A stretch of DNA of 64,000 nt. Source: Stictocephala bisonia. Taxonomy: Eukaryota > Arthropoda > Insecta > Hemiptera > Membracidae. Each line of letters begins with the position of its first letter. The stretch's first letter is position 1. The position numbers and the translations under genes are program-made. Where the stretch lies: NCBI GenBank assembly GCA_035578905.1, contig JAQJVL010000057.1, positions 2,728,001 to 2,792,000 of the forward strand, written 5' to 3'. Shown in pieces: positions 57,201 to 64,000 of the stretch. Below the pieces are notes generated by a model, which searched no databases, had not been told where the DNA came from, and saw only the letters and a program-made list of their open reading frames with translations.

Positions 57201-60200
57201 TTATGTACCTATGTCAACTGAGAATAAAATAAAAGAATTAATAGAAAAATCAAACGTGAAAAAGGCTAGTGGAATAGATTCTGTAAGAACCAAAGATCTA
57301 AAGTTAGTATCAAGTAAAATATCACCTGCATTATCAAAAGCAATAAATTTATCATTGAAATCAGGAGTATTCCCAGACTGTTTAAAGACCTCAATAGTTA
57401 GACCAATATTCAAGAAAGGTTTGAAGAGTAAGTACGAGAACTATAGGCCTATTGCCCTCCTCTCCAGCATCGAAAAAATATTTGAGAAATATGTGTGCCA
57501 TTATTTAAACAAATACCTCATGGAAAACTCTATAATTAGCAAAAACCAGTTTGCCTTCCAAAAGGGAAAAGGTACAGAGGATCTACTAAAGGAGGTCAGT
57601 GAGTACATTAACATACAAATAGATAAAGGATGCTATGTTCTGGCCCTTTTTATTGATTTGTCAAAAGCTTTTGATACAATAAATCATAAAAATTTGATAA
57701 GGACACTGGAGGATATTGGAATTACTGGCAATCAGTTAAAATGGTTTGAATCTTACCTGAGAAATAGACAGTTTACAGTAAAAGTAGAACAAACATATAG
57801 TAAAAGAAGTCTTTGTAATCTTGGAGTACCTCAAGGAAGTAACCTTGGGCCTGTATTATTTAATATATACCTAAATAATATATTTAGTAGAGTAAGAAAT
57901 GTCAAACTCTGGGGATACGCAGATGATCTTTTGATAATAGCATCTCATGTGAACTTGGAAGTAGCCAGACACACTATGCAGGATAATTTTAACAGAGTGA
58001 ACAAATGGATGCATGACATGGAATTAATAATTAACCCTCAGAAAACTGTACTAATGCCTATTTATCTTAGAAACAAAAATTTCACTTTTAAACCAGTAAT
58101 TAAATACCATAGTTGCTCTTGCCTAAGATATACTGGTAATCAAGGTGGGCCTAATGAATCACAGGATAATACAGTTTGTAGCTGCACTGAAGTAGATATT
58201 GTAAATAAATGTGATTATTTAGGAATAACTATTGACAATGGACTGATTTGGAATTAACATATTGAGAAAATCCAAAGAAAGCTGTATGCTTGTACTGAAA
58301 CTTTTTATATGCTTAGAAATGTTTTAAGAGATGAAGGAAAGATATCGATATATAAGGCACTTGTTGAATCCATTATACGATACGGTGTAATACTATATGG
58401 AACAGCCGCAGATTGTCACTTAAATAAAATTAAAAAACTCCAAAAGAAATGTTTAGATATGATGTTTAACGATGGAGAAAATGGCTGGGAAAGCGTATAT
58501 ACAAGAGCAAATACCCTGTCGCCAAAGGAGTTTTATCAGTACACCATTATAATTGGTAATTTTTCTAATAACAAGCATAAAATTCTAAATTCCAAATCTA
58601 CTTCAATTAACTTAAGAAACACCAAGAGATTAAAGGTCCAAACCATTAGATCTGTATTTGGGGAAAGATTACCAGGATATATAGTTCCAACATTATTCAA
58701 TAAGCTTCCAAACGATATTTACTCTGAAAATAACTTCAATAAATTTAGGAAGAGAGTATATATGTGGCTTCAAAATGGCACATAAAGCTAAGCTTTTGAT
58801 GATTGGTGTGTTCTATGTGGGCCTACCTTGTTAACCTCTTTGTATATTGTTGATATTTATTTATAGTGTATGCCTACTAAAGCCTGTTTATTTTGTTAAG
58901 GCATAGGCCTATTTATTAAATATTTAAGGCCTACTTAAAAAAAAAGGAATAGGCCCTATAGTCTACTGTTGAATGGGGAATGCGTTGTAAGTGTTAGTAA
59001 GTTTATTAATTTAATTTCTTCCCCTTTTCATAATCTAAAATTAGTAATTTTATTTTAATCTCTTAAGTTTATAGTCTATTTCCAATTGTAATATTTATTG
59101 TTATCTTGTTATTAGCTTGTTTATGCCCACTCACAGCCACTTTCCAGGTCTGTACTAAGACCCAATATATCTTTGTGCATTTACATTGTATAAACACTGT
59201 TGATTTTTGTTTTTAACTTATAGTTTTATTGTTATTGCCTCTGTAGTTGCATAAATGGCCCTTCACAGTAGGCCTATTATGCTTTAAATATGATGACATC
59301 CTGTACTTTCTAAGGCTTTACAGTTGTTACCTACTTAGTCTACACCATATTTTTAATAAATCTTTTATGTGTAGCCTACAAACCTTATGAAAGATCTCGT
59401 TGGAATATGTTTTCTTGAAGCTAAAGTTAGCTGGTGTCCCATGCTTACCTTGAATATCCATGCTAGAGTAGATCTCCCCTAGTGTTAAATATCTGTTAGA
59501 AGGCAATGACTAAAATATGTTAGCGTTTTTTATGACATGTAAAACTGCACTGAGGTTGATTAAAAAGTAGTTATCTGGTTAATGGTGTTAAGATATAAGT
59601 TAGTAACACAAGCCATGAAAGCCCACCAAGGATGAACCATTATTAACACCAACCCATCACATCACATTCGTTAATTTGACACTGGTTAACACACAAACAC
59701 TGAACACATATAACACAAATGGGCAAAGGCAATTGAAAATAATGCAAACGAATAATATCTCTTGTGATTTCTTTTTAGGATTCTTGATTTTTAATCTTTG
59801 AGTCTGTTATTGGTTATGTAGTAAACAACGTGACGCTGCTGCTGGCTGCTCCCGCTCCCGTGGTGACAGGCTTGCTTAACAGCTGTGGTCGCTGCGGAGG
59901 GGGGGCATCAGCTGTCGTTGCCATAGAGTAAGATTTGATACTCTTTACACATCCAAATGTACAATAGTTCTTAAGATTTATTAATGCCACTTCTATTGTT
60001 AACTAGTTAAGTTTTAATACCCACCATCTGCCACTACTATACACACTGATATGTATTGTTTTCATTACTGTATATTCTTTAATATTATACTGTTTTTTTT
60101 TTTTTATTTCTAAATTTAATGTATAAAATATGTAATTTCTGGATCCTGCTGATAAGTGAGTTCTCACTTAGCAGGGCCACTGCATGTAATATTTCTTGAA

Positions 60201-60227
60201 TAAAAATATTCTATTCTATTCTATTCT

Positions 60228-60263
<36 letters not shown>

Positions 60264-63200
60264 GTTTGCTGATGGGGAAGGGGTTGAAGGGAAGTGGTCT
60301 ATCTTATGTTCAGATTAGGTGGGTCACGGGATTTTGTTATTCATTGGTGTGCTAATTCCATCCTTCGGAGTTGGGAACTATTGGCATGGGAAGGAAGGGA
60401 TCTGATTACCTAAGTGGTGTAACACTGATCAAAATTTTGATTATGGAGAAGAGTATGGGCAGAGACAGGTTTTTCAGGATTTTGGACTTTGCAATCATGT
60501 CTATGGCCATTCATGCGTTTTCGAAGGGTTTCACTGGTAAGGAAAATATATTGGGCAGGACAGTGCTGGCACTGGAGTTGATAAATTAGATTGGTGGAAT
60601 CACAGGAGTGGTTTCCAGGTATCTTGTAGGTTAAGGAGGTAGTGGAGCTGGTAAAAGATGTGGCTGGGAGATGAATAGGGCAGGTTTTGCAAGATTTCTT
60701 GTTACAAGGATTAGAACCGGGCGATTGCTGGTCTTTAGGACAGGTCAGGATGTTGGGATCAGGTAACTTAGGATGGACCAGGATTTGGCAGAGGTTTTTG
60801 TTTTGTCTGAAAGTCACAGTAGGAGGTTTTTCAAGGAGATCTTTGGTGTGCGGGGAAGCTTTTAAGATGTTGAAGCCATCTTTCAGGATTTGGTTGAGTT
60901 TCTGTAGGCCATGGTGGTAATTAGTGATAAGGGGTAAGCATTGGGAACTGCTTCTGGTTTGGGGTTGGTTTTGGGACTGGGCTAAACGGATTTGGTTTTT
61001 AACAAGGTTGGTAGGGTAACTTCTTTTTTGGAAAGCACTGACAAGTTGGTTGTTGTATTAATTTAGGTTTCTGGGAGAGGAAATGATACGTTTGGCACGG
61101 GTGGCTAGGCTATAGGGTAGGGAGCATTTAGTGTTGTTGGGGTGACAGCTGGTATAGTGAAGGTATTGTTGTTTATTCAAATTCAAAAAATTCAAATTCA
61201 AATTCTTTATTGCCACATAACATTTACAATGTACAGATGTAATCTGAAGCAAACAGGTGGTTTGTCAGCAATGAAACTAAGGTCTAAACTATAGTCTATA
61301 AATAAAATAGAACTAACGTAATTTAATGCAATGCAACATTCTCATCTTCCAAAAATTCCTTTATTGAATAGTAGTTTTTTTTAGAAAAAATGCTTTTAGA
61401 CTGTTTTTTAAAAATTTTTATATCTGGAACATGTGAAAGAGACAGCTTATTACAAAATTTTATACCCATATAATATGGTGTTTTTTCAAAAATAGTAAGT
61501 TTATGTTGAGGAAACTGCAACAGCTTATCCTTGTTTTTTGTTTGGTGGCCATGATTTAGACTATTGTTAATATGAAAATTCAAATTTTTAAAAGTGAATA
61601 GTAAAACTTCATACATATATAAAGATGGAAGTGTTAAAATCTCAAGTCTCTGGAATAGTGGCTTGCAAGAACTCCTATAGCCTGATCTAGTTATTATTCT
61701 TAAACATTTCTTCTGCAGTTTAAAAATCTCATTTGACTTGGTGGAACTACCCCATAGTATGAGTCCATATTTCATTATTGAAAAGAAATAACTATAATAG
61801 ACCACCATTAATGTTTCAATATTTACGCAACCCCTTAATATTCTAATTGAGAAGCATGCAGAATTCAATTTTTGTTTAATCTTTTGTATATGCGTTTTCC
61901 AATTTAAATTTTGGTCAATACATATCCCTAAGAAGTTTGCGGAAGATTGCCAGGCTAATTGTTTATTGATTAAAAAAATGCCAGGGAGTTTTTCTTTTGT
62001 TTTTAATTGAAAATTAAGTAATTGGGTTTTATTAGGGTTGAGATTTAGATTATTTTTAAAAACCATGTATTTAAATCTTTTAAAGTTTTGTCTATTTGAT
62101 GGCAAAGAGATTCTTTTGAGTTGCTTTTTAGAAGAACTGTTGTGTCATCAGCATAAAGAGTAAAATGGCAATTTTCTATGTTTGAAGGCAAGTCATTGAT
62201 ATAAGTAAGAAATAATGTAGGCCCCCATAATTGAGCCTTGAGGTACACCAGCTGTTATGGCGTTCCAATCTGATTCAAATGTAACTTTATCAATAGTCAT
62301 TTTTGTTTTTTGTTTACGGCCAGTTAAGTATGATTCAAATCACTGAAGAGCACTTTTAGTTAAACCATATTGATTTAGTTTGTTAAGAAGAATTGTGTGA
62401 TCTACGCAGTCAAATGCCCTTGACAGGTCACAAAATATCCCAGCTGTCTGCTGTGACCTGTCCAAGGCATTCACTGCATTGTTTAAAAATGTAGCTACTG
62501 CAGTTTCTGTGTTTCTGTCTTTTCGAAAACCAAACATTGGTAGGTTTGATGTGAATATCAGTTTGAAGGACACCGCCCTCCAATCCAATTTCAACATCAA
62601 GGAAGACTATGCGTTCAGAAGAGGATTGCCAGGTGAAATTCAGGGATGAAAAGTTTTGTAGGCTTTGAAGAAAGGTTTCAAGATTGGTTTCGGAGTCAGT
62701 CCAGATCATGAAAATATCATCGATGAAACGGAGCCAGCAGAGGGGTTGGACGGCTTGTGTCTATTTTGTGTTTGTGACTACTACTCTGATGTTAGTGAAC
62801 TTGTCTTTTAAGGTAAGTTTGCTGATGTCCTATCTCTCTAATATACTAATTTCTGGCCTAGTGCCCTTTAACCTAACCTAAAATTATTAGGCAGGAAGTG
62901 ATAAGAAAGGGTCAAGATACAGTAAACAAGGGTGGAGTTCAGGTGTAAAGTACACCTGGACTCACTGCCTTTGTGTGTGAATTCCTATTCATTTATGATA
63001 TCTGTCTCTTTTTACGTGCTGATAAGAAAGTGGCCAGACTATGGGCGAATATTTTCTGACTCAGATATTTTGTTAGCCAAATAACGTACTGATAAGGAAT
63101 TGGCCTTCTACTGGTAGTTATTTTCTGACAAAGATATATTGTATATCTTGTGGCCAAATGAGTGTTCTGTTTATCAGCACTTTTCACACCTGAAACATAT

Positions 63201-63720
63201 CTTATATGAAAGCTATCTCCCCATTTACTTTTTCTAGAACCGGGACCAAAGAACCGAGATTTTCCTATCGGCTCTCGGTTCCGGTTCTTTTGTCAATAAC
63301 CGATAGAATCGAGAACCGACTTTAGGGATCAACCCATCCCTACTTAAAAAGAGTAAAAGGAAATTTTGTTTTACTAAATGAACTTGGCAAACTAAATTGC
63401 TTTATAACTTAATTGCTTTTAACTGAGTTTAATCATCAATCAGCTGTTATTTGTTCCTAATCAAATGAACTATGCTGTACTGTTAATGTTTTAGGAGTGC
63501 ATTTCTAACCCGCTTTCTCATCATGACAAGTCATGTGTAAATCATACCTTTGTAGAAGTCACCCTTGTGGATGTGTTGCTGTATGACCCTCTCAAAGTCC
63601 TTGTTGGCAATGGTCAGGCGGATCATGCTTTGCTTGTCTCCGTGACTGGCCATCAAGTCATACACTGTTCCCTTGTTCCGTTTCACACATTCCTGTATCA
63701 ACATCACTGAACGGTTTGGA
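42652..63720 (-). CDS. vps18: Vacuolar sorting protein 18 (Vps18 / deep orange), nine C-terminal exons
   Basis: Nine minus-strand exons join in phase to the last ~441 residues (human VPS18 has about 970); the N-terminal beta-propeller lies outside the window. Vps18 is a core subunit, with Vps11, Vps16 and Vps33, of the CORVET and HOPS tethers that drive endosome and lysosome/autophagosome fusion; in Drosophila it is deep orange. Identity comes from long collinear matches: [77 protein letters not shown], the RING finger and IDQPFI. Introns are large (up to 10.6 kb) and full of mobile elements. Confidence 0.93.
43023..43165 (-). CDS. vps18: vps18 exon H
   Basis: The acceptor CTGTATAG/AAG, donor AA/GTAAGT. 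Reads KQLASVCAS...[25 protein letters not shown]; the final CxxC pair belongs to the C-terminal zinc-binding region. Confidence 0.88.
43330..43970. mobile_element. Possible hAT-type non-autonomous element in a vps18 intron
   Basis: The left end CCAGGTGTGCAAGACC...GGGGCCACATT and the right end AGGGCCGCGG...ATGTGCAACC resemble hAT termini with GGGCCRC-type subterminal motifs. A 26-bp poly(A) run lies inside. Target duplications could not be fixed, so boundaries are approximate. Confidence 0.35.
44539..44707 (-). CDS. vps18: vps18 exon G (RING finger)
   Basis: Acceptor TCTGTGCAG/G, donor CAG/GTAAAA. Encodes [20 protein letters not shown] then HSDC, a RING-H2-like zinc-binding pattern matching human VPS18 CATC...CGHMFHADC. 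The RING mediates contacts within HOPS/CORVET. Confidence 0.92.
45117..45310 (-). pseudogene. C-terminal fragment of an RTE/Jockey-like LINE
   Basis: [20 protein letters not shown]...[21 protein letters not shown] matches the common LINE tail pattern RTGxGRC...CDCGxxxQTMDH. It is isolated; no reverse transcriptase is adjacent. Confidence 0.65.
45489..45902. mobile_element. MITE with ~55-bp inverted repeats
   Basis: The left arm TCTGCAGAGGCTGTCG...CCCATAAGAACAATGTTATT is mirrored at 45846-45901. About 300 bp of AT-rich DNA without an ORF lies between. Superfamily unknown. Confidence 0.85.
46522..46619 (-). CDS. vps18: vps18 exon F
   Basis: Acceptor GTTGTTTTAG/GAA, donor ACGAG/GTGAGT. Reads [32 protein letters not shown], the short charged coiled-coil-like segment before the RING. 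Confidence 0.9.
46640..47640. other. vps18 intron, nothing recognised
   Basis: AT-rich intron sequence; a 63-codon plus ORF at 47168-47359 has no motif. Confidence 0.5.
47644..47795 (-). CDS. vps18: vps18 exon E
   Basis: Acceptor TTTCTTGTAG/CT, donor CAG/GTATTT, phase 0 end. Reads [50 protein letters not shown] (given in parts here: [11 protein letters not shown] and [13 protein letters not shown] are the family's most conserved blocks). Confidence 0.93.
48323..48646 (-). pseudogene. RTE-like LINE fragment (endonuclease-RT linker)
   Basis: [20 protein letters not shown] and [20 protein letters not shown] match the conserved linker of insect RTE-type elements (W.PECD.LY...; RR.RW.E.VE.LDFTHSSR). 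About 100 codons remain open; flanks are decayed. Confidence 0.6.
48660..49470. other. vps18 intron, nothing recognised
   Basis: AT-rich, without ORFs or recognisable repeats. Confidence 0.5.
49478..50242. repeat. Three tandem copies of a ~260-bp unit
   Basis: GTGGTGGCTGTTT starts at 49478, 49741 and 49999. Each unit contains, inverted, a retroelement 3' end (TATGAAATGAAA tail, then GGTCCTCTC). The second and third copies are closer to each other than to the first, which has extra ATGAA and other differences. Confidence 0.9.
50673..50891 (-). CDS. vps18: vps18 exon D
   Basis: Acceptor ATTGCTGTAG/GT, donor ATTG/GTTAGT. Encodes [20 protein letters not shown]...[19 protein letters not shown]...[10 protein letters not shown], the alpha-solenoid repeat region of the class C Vps fold. 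Confidence 0.93.
50900..51725. other. vps18 intron, nothing recognised
   Basis: AT-rich, no ORF, no clear repeat. Confidence 0.5.
51731..51866 (-). CDS. vps18: vps18 exon C
   Basis: Acceptor GTGTTTACAG/GCC, donor CAAG/GTACAA. Encodes [20 protein letters not shown] then [20 protein letters not shown], the clathrin-heavy-chain-type repeat segment. Confidence 0.93.
52119..52205. repeat. Short, diverged remnant of the 36-bp minisatellite
   Basis: Two to three shortened units in opposite orientation (CAATACCACCGTATGTGTAT, GGGTGGGCCAATACC), in the vps18 intron between exons C and B. Confidence 0.75.
52751..52923 (-). CDS. vps18: vps18 exon B
   Basis: Acceptor ATGTTTGCAG/CT, donor CTCAG/GTACTA, phase 0 end. 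Encodes [20 protein letters not shown] then [17 protein letters not shown]...[11 protein letters not shown]. Confidence 0.93.
53667..53704 (-). ncRNA. Hammerhead-ribozyme-like motif, left foldback arm
   Basis: Minus strand: GGAU (stem I), CUGAUGA, extra U, a weak stem II (GAC/GAC with a central mismatch), GAA, ACGCAU (near-palindromic stem III), A, then AUCC pairing with GGAU. Probably decayed in stem II. Confidence 0.45.
53789..53826 (+). ncRNA. Hammerhead-ribozyme-like motif, right foldback arm
   Basis: Plus strand: GGAU, CUGAUGA, extra U, GGC-loop-GCC (stem II), AAA where GAA is expected, ACGCAU, A, then AUUC (pairs with GGAU using one G-U). The G-to-A change in the core would be expected to disable cleavage. 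Confidence 0.45.
54193..54296. repeat. (GA)n simple repeat
   Basis: A long GA run with GGGAGA variants; ORFs over it (Arg-Glu, Ser-Leu) are artefacts. Confidence 0.95.
54537..55490 (+). pseudogene. CR1-like ORF1 protein with one nonsense codon
   Basis: Reads in one frame for 317 codons apart from TAA at 55212-55214. Residues 9-60 hold a PHD-type C4HC3 pattern (C9, C12, C25, C28, H33, C37, C57, C60). About residues 110-160 are a Lys/Glu-rich coiled coil, followed by a transposase_22-like RNA-binding region ([35 protein letters not shown]). ORF1 proteins of this type bind element RNA. The single stop suggests a recent loss; it could also be an assembly or read error. Confidence 0.85.
55771..58785 (+). 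pseudogene. CR1-like ORF2: endonuclease and reverse transcriptase with one nonsense codon
   Basis: 1004 codons open apart from TAA at 58255-58257. The N-terminal apurinic-type endonuclease has [44 protein letters not shown] and the SDHYSI catalytic block. Reverse transcriptase motifs: [56 protein letters not shown] (from residue 685) and YADD at residues 716-719. The C-terminal part continues past the stop in the same frame (HIEKIQRKL...RYGVILYG). Confidence 0.92.
58960..60140. other. vps18 intron, possible CR1 3' UTR and unclassified DNA
   Basis: Contains repeated GGCCTA-type strings in its left part and a GC-rich patch at 59820-59935 with no ORF. Could be a long 3' UTR of the CR1-like element or a second 5'-truncated insertion. 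Confidence 0.35.
60149..60235 (+). repeat. LINE 3' end: hairpin, AATAAA and (TTCTA)n tail
   Basis: CTGATAAGTGAG and CTCACTTAGCAG (60149-60174) form a 12-bp stem with one mismatch. GAATAAAAATA and about five TTCTA units follow, then a TA run (60236-60260). Confidence 0.7.
60300..61177 (-). pseudogene. Penelope-like element, C-terminal half with GIY-YIG endonuclease
   Basis: Minus strand: [20 protein letters not shown] at about 61172, then FQKRSYP, a Cys-rich block ([13 protein letters not shown]), [20 protein letters not shown] and [12 protein letters not shown], the pattern of the PLE GIY-YIG domain. The conserved Gly after the YI (YIG) is Phe, and a TAG at about 60407 interrupts the frame before [10 protein letters not shown]. 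Inactive. Confidence 0.8.
61178..62535 (-). mobile_element. 5'-truncated Jockey-type LINE inserted into the Penelope-like element
   Basis: 1358 bp on the minus strand: [19 protein letters not shown] and [15 protein letters not shown] (62530-62380), VPQGS (about 62240), YADDT (about 62145), then a long C-terminal frame (62105-61323) with [19 protein letters not shown] and [10 protein letters not shown]. It ends AATAAAGAATTTGAATTTGA. An ATT trinucleotide (61175-61177 and 62536-62538) flanks it as target duplication. Frameshifts are present between motifs. Confidence 0.85.
62536..62790 (-). pseudogene. Penelope-like element, reverse transcriptase fragment
   Basis: Minus strand: [37 protein letters not shown], then [20 protein letters not shown] and IKPTN. 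RFIDDIF is the PLE catalytic block. KPTN is cut by the [13 protein letters not shown] continues on its other side (61177). Upstream reading is lost in stops near 62775. Confidence 0.85.
62800..63540. repeat. vps18 intron with small repeat remnants
   Basis: 63012-63190 holds two diverged ~75-bp tandem units beginning GTRCTGATAAGRAAKTGGCC, closed by an inverted TTATCAGCAC. 63233-63345 is rich in GAACCG/CGGTTC inverted repeats and ends ACCCATCCCTA, like a hAT-type terminus, but no left end or target duplication is seen. Confidence 0.45.
63548..63720 (-). CDS. vps18: vps18 exon A (most 5' in window)
   Basis: Acceptor AACTCAACAG/T, donor CAAAG/GTATGA. Reads [20 protein letters not shown] then [20 protein letters not shown] and [17 protein letters not shown], matching human LLASHGDTEHMVYFAVIMQDYERVV. 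The first base completes a codon from an exon beyond 64000. The following intron is 10.6 kb. Confidence 0.88.
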
Positions 63721-64000
63721 CTGTTGAGTTACAAGACTTATCAACATAATACATTTATGCTCTTAACCCTAGTCCTGCAGTAATATTCTTAAAACAGACT
63801 TCACTGGTAGAAAATGTTCATGTGGTTTGCACGCATATTATAGTTATTTGTTATAAACATTACATATTTCTACATGTAATATATGAAACTATGGGAAGTC
63901 CACACACGATTCGCACGCCAACTCCGTCACTCACTATACTCGGGACACCTCAGCCTTGGCATTTGACTTTTGGCTATAAATAACAGTAGATTAATTGTTA
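63721..64000 (-). other. vps18 intron, window edge
   Basis: AT-rich intron sequence with no further exon; a CTCTTAACCCTAG string at 63763 is not supported as a transposon end. Confidence 0.5.

Larger units (their letters stand above)
54400..58960 (+). mobile_element. CR1-like LINE, nearly full-length, in a vps18 intron
   Basis: A leader of about 130-170 bp, ORF1 with a PHD finger and coiled coil, a 280-bp spacer, and ORF2 with endonuclease and reverse transcriptase. PHD fingers in ORF1 are known from CR1-group elements. Direction is opposite to vps18. The 3' limit is uncertain: an A run ends near 58946, but a LINE-like 3' end with pentamer tail also occurs at 60149-60235. Confidence 0.85.

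Overview
The window looks like nuclear DNA of an arthropod, most likely an insect and possibly hemipteran; the species cannot be read from the sequence. It is AT-rich, its genes have small exons in multi-kilobase introns, and much of the remainder is retrotransposons, inverted-repeat elements and tandem repeats. I see no bacterial operons, no CRISPR array and no rRNA.

Three host genes can be modelled across introns with matching splice phases. (1) On the minus strand, 10587-19034 is a two-exon gene for an AAA-ATPase-like protein (AAA-ATPase_like/DUF1703 type) of 1021 residues, in which a predicted ATPase region is spliced to a long Ser/Gln-rich, repeat-containing tail. (2) On the plus strand, 21997-34693 is a six-exon glyoxalase II (hydroxyacylglutathione hydrolase) gene coding for 293 residues. 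It has a changed metal-ligand motif and changed glutathione-contact residues, and the end of exon 2 is present three times in tandem. (3) On the minus strand, 42652-63720 holds the nine 3'-terminal exons of vps18 (deep orange), the RING-containing subunit of the HOPS/CORVET endolysosomal tethering complexes; its 5' half lies beyond the right edge. Genes 1 and 2 are divergent; genes 2 and 3 are convergent. A fourth possible gene is represented by one GC-rich minus-strand exon at 6878-7114.

By region: 1-4.5 kb holds a Jockey-type LINE fragment carrying a discrete 36-bp minisatellite insertion, and a Penelope-like element (PLE) 3' end followed by a hammerhead-ribozyme-like motif. 8.8-9.8 kb is a long foldback element. 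20.9-21.8 kb is a decayed LINE ORF1-like region. The glyoxalase introns hold two more 36-bp minisatellites, a piggyBac-type element, a LINE, SINEs, a 965-bp inverted-repeat element and an 87-bp tandem array. 34.9-42.6 kb is gene-poor, with a 27-bp array. The vps18 introns hold RTE-like fragments, inverted-repeat elements, a foldback with two opposed hammerhead-like motifs, a nearly intact CR1-like LINE with a PHD finger in ORF1 (54.5-58.8 kb), and a PLE split by a LINE (60.3-62.8 kb).

The host genes do not form one obvious pathway. The observations I would follow first are the AAA-ATPase-like gene with its unusual tail, the minisatellite insertion with an inverted copy of its target flank, and the three hammerhead-like motifs of one shared architecture.
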